The notes beneath the pieces were generated by a model. That model made no database searches and was not told the DNA's origin. It saw nothing but the letters and a program-made list of their open reading frames with translations. The translations under genes were made by a program, and so were the position numbers. Below are positions 12,318 to 26,700 of a DNA stretch of 64,000 bases, piece after piece (position 1 is the first letter of the stretch; each line of letters opens with the position of its first letter). The stretch spans positions 12,286,215 to 12,350,214 of the forward strand of contig OW028574.1 of NCBI GenBank assembly GCA_932294295.1, in the 5' to 3' direction. This DNA comes from Alitta virens. Lineage: Eukaryota; Annelida; Polychaeta; Phyllodocida; Nereididae.

Positions 12318-12835
12318 CACGCTGTACAAACACGACGCCTCTAGGGTAGAGAAATGCAAAATTAGTCTGGTTTACCTCAGAATTAGGCAGGGATCACGAA
12401 TGTAAACAAGCAACACATATCGTGGTTCCAAGATATATGAAGCATATATCAACAGTTACATCAAATGACAAACTATATTGGAAATGCATCTGCACAGTAT
12501 CAGTGATGTTAAGCAGTGTTAAATTGCTTTAAATTGTGTCAGTGTTGAACTGTGATGCTCGGCCATTTTGGTCTTTTGACATTAACAGGCCAGTGCAACG
12601 GTGCCATGGTTTTATGCAATATAACGTGGATTTCACTGATGGACACAGTACAGTGATGTAGCTGTTGTAGTTTATCATTCAATACAATGTCATTTCAATA
12701 AGATTATCCATGCTGTTGGGTATAATCAGCAATTTATTTGTTTGTTTATACACGTTTCCTGCCGTTACGAGGTAAACCACCCAAAGTGATGTTTCTCTAC
12801 CCTTGAGGCGTTGCGTTTGTACAGCATGTGAATGC
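12318..12835. repeat. Imperfect inverted repeat, arms of about 65 bp
   Basis: The arm near 12321-12385 (CTGTACAAACACGACGCCTC, then GGGTAGAGAAA and GGTTTACCTC) matches the reverse complement of about 12768-12830 (CTGTACAAACGCAACGCCTC, then the same two words). About 380 bp separate the arms. It could be a decayed MITE or local inverted duplication. No target duplication was found. Confidence 0.65.
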
Positions 12836-13005
12836 TCAACAATTTTTTTCAACATTTCCATAGAAGTATGGGGCAATTTAGGCATTGCTGACAATGCTGT
12901 TACATGACGAACAGGTCTGTTCAACCTGATCTTGATATTAATCATACTGGGATAGTACAATTTGAATGCTTGAATCAATGGCACTAGTGTCTGAAAGAAA
13001 CACAT

Positions 13006-13125
13006 GCTTTAGCCAATCACAGCCAAGGGCGGGAACTTTTTTTCGGCCAATAGAATTGCAGTATGGTCATAGCCACCTGGTGGAAATATAGAGAAACTTT
13101 CATGAAAATCCACCATTGGTGGTGC
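13006..13125 (+). repeat. Dispersed repeat carrying two CCAAT boxes (copy 1)
   Basis: About 110 bp, including AGCCAATCAC, GGGCGGGAACTTTTT, GGCCAATAGAATTGCAGTAT and AGCCACCTGGTGGAA, recur in the same orientation at 20467-20585. It is a short interspersed element of unidentified family. Confidence 0.75.
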
Positions 13126-14775
13126 CTTGAACTCTTGTCTCTGCTGATGCAAGTTACAGACCCCATCCTTGGGGTATAAGTTACATGGCGTGACCCAAGC
13201 ATTATCCCATTCTTACATCTTCCTCGGGCAGTAGGTCATAGAAGTTGATCAATAAGCTTCAGACCAGTAGCATTGAGACACTGCATACAAAATTATCTTC
13301 AGAGAATAAGCAGAACAATCTTCAGATCACTTGTGTCTGTTTATTAACATTTTGTAAAATACATATAAAACTATTCAATGATACAAACTCTTGCACCAGT
13401 CCGCTTATAATATATACAACATGATTTGAGTATAGATATTCATTTATATAAAATTACATGTACCTGGCAAACAATAAAAAACATTTGAAGTAATTTGTGA
13501 GTGAAGGTGGCCACAAAACTGTACATAGAGAATAAATCATGAGAGCACAAATATTCACTCCTTTTCTAAGTGACAAGGAAAAAGAATTAACAGCTCAGCT
13601 GATAACTTAATTCACAAGCAAGCGGAAAGGACATAATTTAAGTTACAACAAAGAATAAAACGCCTATTCTTTAACATTTTTCGTAAGCCCTCAATTCTAA
13701 TTTTCATCTTTACAATTCAGTCGGGACTACACTTTCTCAAGTTCCCTTGGAATGGATTAAGAAAACTATTGCACTCAGTCACAATTACCTAAGTCTGACA
13801 TTATTAAATCTAAATTCATTCCATAAATGCATTTACAATACGCTCAATATGTTAATGAGGCCACAAATTATCAAAAATGTAAATTTTATTTTTTGTTAAA
13901 AGTAGTAGTCATTGGCTCAATGAAGATATTGAAATCTGGCAAGGCCTTTGTTGTTGAGTATTTAATTCAGAAGACATGATTTAAATCCACAGAAATTGCT
14001 ATGTATAATACTTCAGTACATTACTTTTATTCATTAATCACACATATAAAATTATGTAATTATCATAAAATTATGTAGTATGAATGTTTCATTCAGAACA
14101 TTCATCCTCTGTAGATTCTTATATCCCCCTAATGAAAGCTCATACCTCGAAAACAAAAATACAAATCTAATTAATTGGCAGTGTGCTAATTTTGATATCA
14201 TAAGTGCATCTTTAATAGTGCCTTTCAAATGGGTGGGTACACAATACACAATAAATAAAACTCAAAACTCGTTAATAAATTGAAAACCTTAACCAAAAGA
14301 TCACATTGATTCTGCCTCTCACAACTCAGTTTCAGCAGCTATAGTATCATCAGTATGAGACTGTATCATAAATTCACAATATATATATATATGTATCTTT
14401 AAACAAACTTATTAGCAATCATGCTATATTAACAGTGTGCAATGGACTTTTCAGTTGAAAACAATTGAGTTATTCACATAAAACGCGGTCTTTGTAGCAG
14501 ACCAGCTTACTGCAGCTTATAGAGATGCACTAAATATATTTGACAAAGTCTTGGAGTTCCATGTGTCACCTCCTGTTGTGTGTGTGTATTGATAATGTGA
14601 TGATATGATAACCAGTATTTTTTCCCAAGACTAAAGTCATAAGTAGAGATAAATATCATAACAGACCACTGAAATCACCAGAGGTCTCTACAGTCTTCTC
14701 AAGTGCCTTTCGTGTCAGGTGTCGCCACCTGGCAAACAATCAAGTCATGTGACCATCAGTCTCAGCATTTTGGCA

Positions 14776-17700
14776 TCACAAAACCCATTGGGCAGGCACC
14801 CACTGGGGCTCAACTTCAAGGTGGTTAATCTCTTGCAATAATTCATCATAAGCTTTGTCCAGGTCAAAATTAACAATGATGTAGTCAAAGTAATGTCCAT
14901 AAACTTCTTCAAGTTCGCGGGAATGCTCTATTATTTCCTTTAACTCATTCTCCTGCAAAAAAAAAATAGAGAATTTAATATCATAATTTGGTAATATTAC
15001 AGCAAAAAAAAACATATATTCCCCGATTAATTTTATTTTACTTACCGTGAATTTCACCTTCTGTTTTATTCTGTTTGTGCGAAGCTTATCGATATTAGGA
15101 GCAGCTATAAACACTACATATGGCTTCAAGTCTGAGTTCTTCAATATTCTTAATGACTGTAAAGACAAAATGTGCAATGTCAGTAAAAACATATTAAACA
15201 GTTAATTGCGAAGGAAATCCTGAAATTATAAAATATGTTTCTCACCTGTGGATGAAGATTGAGAATGCATATTTTTCCCGACTGCACCACCGCTCGTATG
15301 GCATTCAAACTTGTTCCGTACAAATTCTTCTCATACTCCCCAAATTCAACAAACTTCTGGTTGGCAATGTCTTGTTCTAAGACGTGACGGGACACAAAAT
15401 GGTAGTCTATGCCGTCCTTCTCATCTTCCCGTGGAGAACGACTTGTATCTGAAAGAAAGGAGTGATGGGGATTAGTGGTACTGATTATTGCTGGTGTATA
15501 CATACATGTGGCAGGGATTAAAACAGCCATCTCCTGCATTAAGTGTATCACTTGGCAGGAACTAGTCAAATTTTTTCATTCCATCGGCATCTTAAAACTC
15601 AATTGGTATTACGCACTAAATGAACTTCATATCAGTAGCACTGAGACAATAACGAAATATTTCATTTTAATTACAGCGAAGGGAAATTGATAACTATTCC
15701 TACAAGGGCATATTTATGCAATGAGTAGCGAGACTCCTTAAGGAGTACTATTAATTATTTTTTTCTGATTTCTTATCTTTTTTTTTTTATCATTTATTAC
15801 TAACACTGCCATAAATGTAATATGATTGTATAGTTATTTCTTAAACTGTCATGCATCATATACACCAATTAGGTGTCAGATACTATAGATCAATACTTAA
15901 ACTTTAGGGAAAAGAGCCCATCTTTGGGATCCATTACTGAAACAACTCACAAACACGCACAAATAGTATACTCTTTTTTTGCAGTGTAAATATTGAGCCA
16001 TTACTCACGTGGTACAGCCACTCCATATCTCTCCTGATCGCTGGTCATTAGGCGTGATCGTAGTTCTTGCCTCCCAACACCAGAGGGACCTATGAGAACC
16101 ATGGGGCGTTTGCGATTCGGCTGTGGGTAATACAAGGCCACTTCTTCGTATGTTAAGATTTCCTCCGCTTCAGTGTCTGAAAAGTCCATATTTAAATCCT
16201 TATGAATTTATGCAAAATGTGAGCCCATACAAAATATGAAAGGGATACGTGCAATAGTGGCACAGATTGAATGTATCCCCCTCCGTGACATTTATGCATA
16301 TCATATTCGGATACATGTAACATATTTTTCATTCACAAGTTCGCATTTTACATTTTACTAATTTGGCAGTGTGTTAATCTTATATATTAAGTTATTCATA
16401 GACTTTGATAGAATCATTAATTCCAAATAAAACATCTGACATTGATTAAAATCAATCATTTAAAATTATACTCTTGCCATTGAGAAACGGGACTGGTCAG
16501 ACAGTTCCCCACATGTAGGACAAGACGCCTTACCATCATTAGTCGTGCCATAAAGCTGCTTCTTCTTCTTATTTCCGCCTCCTCGACAGGCGTGGCAAAA
16601 GTTCTTCTTTTTCCCTTTGTTATTTTTGCTGTCGTTCACTATAGTTTGTCTCATGGCTTCCCGTCTAAAATAATAAAAGAGGTTTGAGTCAAAGGTAAAT
16701 TCAAGAAACTCTCTCTCGATATAAAAACTGCAGTGCAATGACAGTTGACCACTTACTGTTCTTGGAAGGATTTGCTGGGGATGAGTCCGGCAAGCGCTTG
16801 GTCATCTTCGCCTTCTCTATACGCTTGCCACCAATTAGCATCTTCCTGACTGATCACGTGCAGTATGTCTCTCTTTTGGAAAGAGATTCCCAACTCTCGA
16901 CACGGGATGTAAATGTCATCCTCAGGGTCATAGTCAAACAAGGCTCGGAGGTGCAGCTGAAAGTGCACATTTGAGAACATCATAAGTTAAAGATGAACAA
17001 TAGAGCAAAATTTGCACAGCTACTCTGGCAAAGTTGAAAAAAAAAAGACACCTCTATTCACACATGGTTGGTACTTATATTTAAACCCAAGGATGTAATA
17101 TTATTAATTTGTTCTGATGACTAATATTATTCCATTTTAAATCTCAAAAACGGAAAAAGTGCAGCATGGCAGACCCAAATTTTTTACCATATTTAGCGAG
17201 CCTGGTTGCTATACATATGACGTCAAATGCCTGAATTTAATGAATGATTTCACAACCAAACAACAGCGAATTAATGCCGGATTTCCTTTACAAGGCAAGA
17301 CATTTGTTATTTTTTTATTTTCCCCAAACCCCCGCTACGCTATACAAATATTATTCTTATTGTCCTAGCACAAATTGTGGCATAAAATAGTGATATTTCT
17401 GGGCATAAATTTGGGTCTGTTATACTGCACTTAACCTTCAAAAACATTTGAAACGCCTTAAACTTCAGCGACAAATTCTGTCAAAGCACCACACCATTTT
17501 GCTCACTAAAATTGCTTACATCACTTTTAAAATTTTGATTACTGTGGAACCTCGCTATACAGCGCCTCTTATTAACGCGAACCTCTGTTATTTGTGGTAC
17601 CCATATGTCCCCCAACTGCTAGACATGGATTATGTATCCTTGGAGACTAGCATCAGTATGCACCATTTCAACAAATCAAAATGCTTCAAACCACACTTCT

Positions 17701-20700
17701 AATGTAAAATATTCATAATTGAAAGTTTGACTCATTCAAAGGGTGGTAATTCACTGGTATGTCATTAAAAGTATTTAAGGACTCTACTGAGGCATTAAGT
17801 ATATAGTATGATGCTTTTTTTGGGTAACCATGGTACTGTTTGACTCAAACAAAATATCATACTATATACCATTTCATTCGAAGGAGTTAAATTTCAAACA
17901 AACACAACCAGTCACTGGCAAAAAACTTATCACCAAGCTAATAATTTCCTTATTATGAAACATCACCTACCCCGATATAGCTTGGATCAATCTTTGCAGC
18001 GAAATCAATGTAAATTTACATAAACATAAGCATAACATATTCATCGTAATGTAATGATTTCATGAGAAATGTAATCAATATACTTACAATTTTATCCTCT
18101 GGTTCGGAAGACAGCGTGTCAGCGATGTAGTCTTGGGCAGGTACTATAAGGAATGTTAAAGTTCCCGTCATATTAGCCTGAAAAGTAAACGACATAATAA
18201 AATACATACTATGTTCTCATAATACAATTTTATGGACACAATACTAAGAATCTTTTGATTAAGACCAGCATTTGTTTTAGGTCTAATTAGGCCAAAATAT
18301 GAGTAGTCTCGAAGTGAGGTTATGACATAAAATGCCAAGAGCTAATGTAGAGGACTCAAATGAAACATCATATAATAAAGCAACAAATTATATGAGAGAT
18401 TGGGCAGTAGGTCAATGGTAAAAACATTTGTCACAGCAGATCTTCCTGTATGGTTGATAATGAATTAATAAATACTTTATTACTCATACAAACATGTGGC
18501 ATAAGGGGCTGAAATGTACTGGTCGTCATGGTAGCACTGCCCTTTTAGTTTATTTTCTCTCTCAAGTAACTTGCTTTAACATTAATAAACAACTGGTTAC
18601 GTTACTCACCATGATGTCACAGACATCATTAACTGATTTTCCTCGGATGTCAATTCCATTAATTTCAAGGATCTCATCCCCTTCATGAAGCAATCCACTT
18701 TTCTCAGCAGCACCTCCTTTCACGATTCTTCCAACTATTACTGATTCACCGTTATTTCGCACAGTGGCTCCCTGGAATATACAATATACAATGTGAAATG
18801 CAGCAACCGAATCCAAGAGAATTTAATAAGTAACTCTCTCTCGCCTGCGAGAACTATTGAGCCCCAAGGACTCTGGTCTGTGATAGCTACATAGGGAATC
18901 TAATGTACATTAGAAATAGATGGCAGGTGCAACTCTCTAATGGAATTTCTTGCTGCTGCTTAATTATCGCAATGTATTTCCAACCTAATATAAGCTGCTA
19001 AGAACAGGAACACTCACTCAGCCCCCTGTACCTCATTTTACATCAATTTCCAAGAACTTATCAACCAGCTACAATGGGGATTTTACCATATAATCAAGCC
19101 ATATGCTTTTTTCTAAGAAATCAATTTCTTAATGTACACACGTACCAATCTCCCCTTTATTTAATATTTGAATAACCATCGGGCAATTCAATTACTGCTA
19201 GGATAAACAGGTATTGTATTTAACATAAAGCCATTATGGAATATGGAATATGAGAGCTGCCATTTTTAATGCACTTGGAGCAATATCCCAAAAATATTAG
19301 GTATGCTCTATTACCACGGATTACTGCGACTAAAAACTTTGACTGATTGATACCTTACACATTGTCCCATTCAAAGGTCACAAATAGCTGTAGTTACCAT
19401 CATTTAATATTCACAATAGTTGATTTGCTTTGCACTTACATCTTGCTCTGGCTATGGACCTTCGATACGTAGAGAGAAAACTCTCACAGGTCATTACAAA
19501 ATGTACATTTAATTCCACAGCCATGAATGCAAATTGGATGCAAATGAGATGCAAATCAGTAGAGGCACACAATTCAATGTAATATGATGCCCCTGATGCT
19601 GCATCTTATTACAGGTGCATTTCTCCGCATCCTTCGTGAGGCATCTGTCATCTGATAACTTTGCTTGCATCAGCATCATCTCAGATTCCCTGCCTCCCAA
19701 CTGCAGCACTTAGACACACAAATTCAATTTAACACCTTTATTGAGGAAACCCTCATTCCAGGATAAAGCAGCTTCAATAACCAGGTGCCCATAATGACTG
19801 GTTCACCCAAAATGGCAAAATATATTCCAGATGTAAGCGGTATCATATGGTCTTAAGTGAGAATCAATTAGCTCGCTTAGTTATGCAGTCTTGGCAGCAT
19901 TGTACTGTATATACACACATGTAAACGCTCTCAGTTTCATCTTGTTCATTGTCATTATGGAAACTTAATGTAACAGAAATAAGACACAAACTGAGTCTAT
20001 ATTACTGAAAATTCTTCAACACCATTCATCTATGGATATTTCAGCTAATTAAGATCCTTGTCTTGCGATACTGGTATACATTGTACAGTATAAAAGAGTG
20101 CATCAATCCATATCATCTCATCAACATATCTACCTCTGAAAACTGACACCAGTGAATCTATATTTGGCAGTTGCAAGTTATCTTCTGTGGCACATGCTGC
20201 AACAGTCACTGAATAATGAGTATAAGGTTACATTGGCAATTCAACTCAAACAAACCGACCAACAGTCTTTTCACTGAACAGCCCTGAATTCAGCAGGACA
20301 TAAGTCTTTCCTCTCCTCTTATTACTCATTTTGCTTTTCAGACACAGTAGGTAATAACTAACTGATTCCATAAATATAACTTTCTCAGAAAAATAACAAA
20401 CATCAACTAAATGATAAAGTGTCAAATATACATTAAAATGCACTAAAAATACTGCTGCTTGGATGCTCTTTGCTTCAGCCAATGACAGTCAAGGGCGGGA
20501 ACTTTTTCAGCCAATAGAATTGCAGTATTCTGTTTTAGCCACCTGGTGGAACTACAGAGAACCTTCCGTGAAAATCCACTAATAGTGTAATTACAATACC
20601 AAGTGCAGTCCACATTACAGCATTATTCATGGTGCTGTCAGCATCTGAGCTGCAGACACATCTCAAGTGGGAAACTTTGGAGTCACTCGATCCTGCAGAC

Positions 20701-23700
20701 TGAATTAAAGCCTCACAAATTCTAAAAGACTCCGTCCATTCACACTCTGACACTTTTTCTCTTCTCCAAAAAGAGAGAAAGAAAAAATTACAAAAGCACC
20801 CTGGAGATGCTGAGAATTCTTCACTCTGAAAGTCGAGCTTGTTATGTCTGAGAGAGTCTCTGCTAAGAAGTCTTAATTTCTGTGGCAAATGGCACCATTA
20901 CTCTCGTTTAAAATGTGCTTGCATTTAGGAAAAAAAGTTTGTGTCTGAAAGTAAAACCATCTATCCAAGAAACGGAGAAACAATCAATGGCAGAACCTTT
21001 GTTTTGAGCTCCACCTATATTACAGCAGTTTGAAGTCCTAATTAAAGTTGCCAAAGAAATATTTCTGTTAAACGTATTGGAGTTTTCACGTTAAATAAGC
21101 AACTATGTCCAAGGTATTTTGGAAAGGTGACTCGCTCGGTACAGATACATATACGGTAAGAAATAACGGTAAGATAAAACATCTAAACATCTAAGATACC
21201 TGATGATTACTTTTTTTTTAAAACACAGGCTCACCCAAAATTATGCATACTATTTCACGAAATAATTACTCATTACCCCCCCCCCCCCCCCCTTCCACTC
21301 TCTTCCTCCTAATGAAATTGTATGCAGCCATCACTAGCAGAATAGGATCACTTCCCGAGTGAAGCAAAATATGACTGATAACTACTTGTCTCAGAGACCA
21401 ATCTATATCAGTCAGTCGATGAAAAAGAAGCATCACATATATATGAGATGAATCCACAAGTCATCATGAGCGGCCTCTGCAGCAGCAACATTGCATCCGC
21501 AGCAGGCTCAATGTTTAGCTCACTCTGCTCATTGCATACAAAAGGCTACTTGAACAACTCCCTCGGGACGGATTCTGCCATAAACACAGCTCGCTTTCTC
21601 CCATGCCACTTCCCAAATGGAGAAATAGTGTTTGTTTGCTGCTTGGGATACACCAGAGGAATTCCAGAACAGACAGTAACAGATATTCTGTCAATATGAC
21701 TTCAGCGAGTCATTTGTCCTTATATTTAGATGATGTAGAATTATTAAAATGGACTTGGACATGCATATATCATATGTATATCTCCAACGAACATTTACTC
21801 CTCTCCATTGAGGCTATCCTTGACGGCAGAAGAGTCTTGGGATACCGGATCGCAAACACATAATTTGGGTTAAGACTCCGTGGCCTCTAAAAAAGAGGTG
21901 TTCTATATATAATAATAAATGAGGCGTTCTTAACAGAGGTGGCCCTATATATATGAGGTGTTTTTTAGATGTTCTTAATAGAGGTGGCCCTATAAATGAG
22001 GTGTTCTTAAGGCAAGTTAATGGAGGTGGCCCTATAAATGAGGTTCTTAATTGTGGTGGCCTTATAAATGACGTGTTCTTCAGGTGTTCTTAATACAGGT
22101 AACCCTATAAATGAGGAGTTTTTGAGATGTCCTTAAAATAGGAGGCCCTATAAATGAGGTGTTCTTAAGGCAAGTTAATGGAGGTGGCCCTATAAATGAG
22201 GTTCTTAATTGTGGTGGCCTTATAAATGATGTGTTCTTAAGGTGTTCTTAAGGTGTTCTTAATGCAGGTAACCCTATAAATGAGGAGTTTTTTTTTTAGA
22301 TGTCCTTAAAGTAGGTGGCCCTATAAATGAGGTGTTTTTAGGTTTTCTAAATAGAGGTGACCCTATAAATGAGGTGGCCATATAAAAGAGGTGTTCTTAA
22401 GGCAACTTAATGGTGGAAGCCCTAAATATGAGGTGTTCTTAATAGAGGTGGCCCCATAAATGATGCAGGTTCCAATGCATTTTGACTATATGGTCCTGGA
22501 CACATCTTATAAATAATCGGCCACATTTATTTTGATATGTTGTTGTACATAAAGGCTACAGCTAACTTGATTACTTTCCAAGAAAACAGATGTTGTTTTT
22601 CTCAGGCCAAATAAAGACACCTGAGCTGCCTGCTTCTTGTTTCAAAACAATATACACCATTAGCATATTAGCATGATTAACGGGATTAATTTCACCGTAG
22701 GCATAAAATCTCAGCAACACCACCTTTGTTTTGAACATCAGCTCAGCCAATAGATCCATGCAACATAAAAGCAATAAAATTTAGAGTATAAATAAGTTCA
22801 CAAAAACATGAAAAGTAATAAATAACATGCACTTCTATACTGTACGCACTGCCGAGTATCAACTATGACTGCATTCATGAATAAATTACAGAATAAACTT
22901 TTTAACCTCTCTACAAAAACTACTCAGTTTCGACTTAATCAGTTAATGCTATTGAGATAGCCTACTACAGCAAACAGTCAAATAAAATTACAATCTAAAT
23001 TTAAATTCTATGGGGCCATGGCTTCTTAGCAGGCTACTGCCATTCTACACGGTCTTTGCTACTGCACTTCTTGAGCAATGAGGTTATTGATTGCTAATTG
23101 ATATGCAATCTTATTAAAGAGGTGGTCTCAAGGCAAAGTTCTGATGTTAGGCGAACGTGGCCATAATACTAGTGTTTCTCTATCAGGATATAATCATGTT
23201 TTTCACAGAACTAGTCTATCCAAACTTTCAAGCACAACAAAAACGAGATGAATATTGCCCGGTGTAATATCGTGTTTCCTCTGTTCATCACATTCATTGG
23301 AAAACGGAACAACAGGCATTAATGAACAGGCAGCATCTGTTGCATCAGAGACAGTGTACTCTGGTTGCATTAAGTGGTTCAGACACCAATCAAATCTAGC
23401 ACTCTAGGCTATACAACCAGGACACTATTTCATGCCCAGGCTAGTCTGCTGGTCTGCCTCTGCCTCATCATGGATGTATCACCTATGACAAGCTGATAAT
23501 GTAATTCCATAGGTTATTAGCTGTTATTACTCCACAAGCTACTTGCATATGACCACTAATTAACAATCATCCAGTAATTGCAGCGAATTGACATTAATCA
23601 AGACTGGCTCATGTGTATACACAATTCTGTGCAACCAAATCTGATACATAATGAATTCCAATAACTTATCTTATCCTTTTCATTCAGGGTATCCAGCAGT

Positions 23701-26700
23701 AGATGAAAAAAATATACCCTGAATTTTCCATGACTACAATAAGAATTTCAAAGACCGAACGTCGACAATTCAGATGAATCAAATTACAGAGATTTGAACA
23801 AAAATAGAATGGCAAGATCCTCATGTGTGTATATATTTCACTAAATAATTAACAACTAAGCCACACAGCAACAGTATAAGAAGAATGAGCTTCAACTTGG
23901 TAACTTGACAAATGCTGTAAAAGGAGCTCATAATGCTTCCCTCAGTTCTCCTTCATTGGGAAGTACACATATAATACTAAAATTAAAAAATTCCCTGACT
24001 TTTCCATGACCTTTTTTTCATTTTCCCATTTTTCCTGACCTACATCAAAATTCACTGACTTTTCTATGACCTGGAAGACATTTCACTTTTCCATGACTTT
24101 TCCGTGACCGCTAGATGCCCTGTCATTATTACATTCCTAATCCACCAGCAACACACCATACAACAAAAAAGCATCAGGTCAAAACTATATAGCTACACAA
24201 TTTGAACTAAAGTCCAATGAAAAGCACATTAGAAGAAGCTGTTTTTCATCTGCGCATTTTAATGACACACTCTAAAATCTAAAGCCTCCAAAACACATGG
24301 CCCAGCATGGCTCAATAGCACCAGATTCATTGAAGCTATTTTTGGCAAATATTCAATATGAAGTCAATAATATAAACACTCAAACTAAACTGCTAAATGT
24401 CATTTCGGTGTGAAAAAAAAAAATGCAAAGAAAAAAAAAATCAATGCATTGATAGCCATATAACTGCTAAAACGGACAGCTTAGCAGTATTGATAGCTCT
24501 CTTAAATCAAGTCAACTGAAAATATATGCACCAACAAACCATTTATCATTTTCGAGCCAAAAGATACACCACAGTATGGTGTCAGTTGACTGATCTAGAG
24601 CAGGAATGAAATGACAGGTGCATACAGTTTCTGCAATTATCTTTTCATAAAAATGACAGGAAAAATATCTGTCACATACAGCATCTCTCCATTCGGGATC
24701 AATTTCATATTGATCTATCCTTATTTTTCCTCGTTTTACTCATTATTTATCAATCTTGCCCTCATAATTATATCATGATCATGATATTTAATCTATCAGT
24801 GCATGCACTAAGTTTTTGGTAATTGGGGTCGCACTAACCATTCAACTAGTTTTTGTTATTTCAGTCGTTTCCTGTTTTTCCCTTGAGGCTCAATATTAGC
24901 ACGGACTGACTCCATGATTTTACTGTATATACTAAGTACCAAGCAATTAAATCTTGACGTACCAGAGGTTCAGCAGTTTTGTGTAGTCGAACTATCTTAA
25001 TGCTGTCAGCGTTGTATTGTGAGACTCTTTCGTAAATATATTCCGGTTCTTCATCATCATTAGGTGCACTGGCCGTAAGACGAGCTCTGTTTGTCGCTAC
25101 ATGGTCATGTGTGTACATGAGCATCTGAAAACAAGCAAAGTTTTATTGAAATCATGAATATATATTTTACACATTACACCATTGAGAAAGAGTCTGAAAG
25201 AGCACATGATATGTCATTGAAATTATGGCTGCACTACTCTGTGATCTACACAAAATAAATTCACCAATATCATTGGATTTCATGAAATGTTGACTGCTGA
25301 CTCCATGCTCCATATATGCTCTGCTCCTTTAGAATCACAGATAAATTATTTCATATAATTCATGATGACATATACATCATGGCAACAACAAAATACCCGT
25401 CATACTTATTTCCAGATTCCATCATTCCTGTCATACATTCACAGTGTCAACAGGTACATTCTGTCCAACTCAAGGTTGAGGGGAAAGGGGGAGGTCTGGC
25501 GTTAGTTTATTTTCACAATCAACAAAAGAAAATCTTTTGGAATTATGGGAATTTTGGAATGAAAAGGACGCCAAAAGTGGCTGCTCAGGGCAACCAGGAA
25601 CATGTGTGGCTGTTCCACTTTCATGGTTTACATGTTAAAGGAGTAGTGAAGGGGGTAGAGGATCCGTTCATACAATCCATCAACAAGGGGTAAGGGGTCA
25701 AGGGGCAAGGGTCAGACCCCAGACATGTTGCAATGGAAGGAGGGGGACAGGGTGTGCTAAACTTCAGAATTTTTAACACAGTACAATATAGGAATATAGT
25801 CCTAGGTACAAGGAATGGAACAAACTTTGCACAAACCAGATTTTCTAAGAACAAACTTCCTAACTCTCTGAGTGACTCTCCTTGTTAGCATTTCAGAAGG
25901 TTTGTTATTCCTATAGTGTTCATCGCTACACATTTTCTTCATTCAAATATGGACCTTTTAAGGACTTTGATTCAAATAACTTGGTTATCACAAGTTTGTT
26001 TCAGTTTGTCCATTAAAATGGGAGTGCTCATTGTCGTGTCCACAACCCCACCCAAGATGAAAGTGTGAGATATCTTGGAAAGTGGTCACCAAGCCATATC
26101 ATCTCATCATTACATCTGCTTACAGCTGGTTACACATCTGAACAGTGGTATGAAAACAATACAAAACATCTACAAAAAAGGCTCGGCTGGGTAAGGTCCT
26201 TAGTCTGTTGCAAAAACCACCGTCACATTGTATTGCGTTTTAGAGGACAAAGTCACCACACACCAGATGGTGCCAGTCTATCCATCCATGTGCAATATTT
26301 CTTAGTGACTAATGGATACAACACTCTATTATAGACACGTTTTTATCCATACACATGAGTGACTTTTGGAACTGCTGCATAACGCTATTTGGTTACCATA
26401 ACAGCTGTTAGAAGTTTAGGAGGCCCTTTTTTGCTTGAAAACATTCTGTATTTTTTCACTTTAGTTTAGATTCTCAAGACGGGCTTGAAACTTTAGAACA
26501 CAAAAATTTGTAAAAACAGTGATTAGCAACAGTTGACTCGATGCCATAGCAACAAAAACTGACAATACTGCCTGAAATATAAAGTTAATATGATCTTGGT
26601 GTTCTCTGATCTAGCAGAGAAATGTGTAATTCATTCATCTCTCAAATAAACGTTCGTGTTTACCCAGGCACAGTGTTGTGACCACAAAATGACATGACAG

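Larger units (their letters stand above)
12190..14775. other. Convergent intergenic region with PALS1 3' untranslated sequence
   Basis: No supportable coding exon. EMC3 (+) and PALS1 (-) converge here. Several minus-strand AATAAA signals (seen as TTTATT on the plus strand, for example near 13337, 13886 and 14026) could end PALS1 transcripts. An imperfect inverted repeat at 12318-12835 and a dispersed repeat at 13006-13125 lie within it. Confidence 0.6.

Noticed and set aside
12679..13005. 108-codon minus-strand frame near the EMC3/PALS1 junction
   Set aside because: It overlaps one arm of the inverted repeat at 12318-12835 and resembles no protein family.
25316..25693. 125-codon plus-strand frame in a PALS1 intron
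   Set aside because: No domain, no splice signals; the composition reflects GGGG-rich local sequence.
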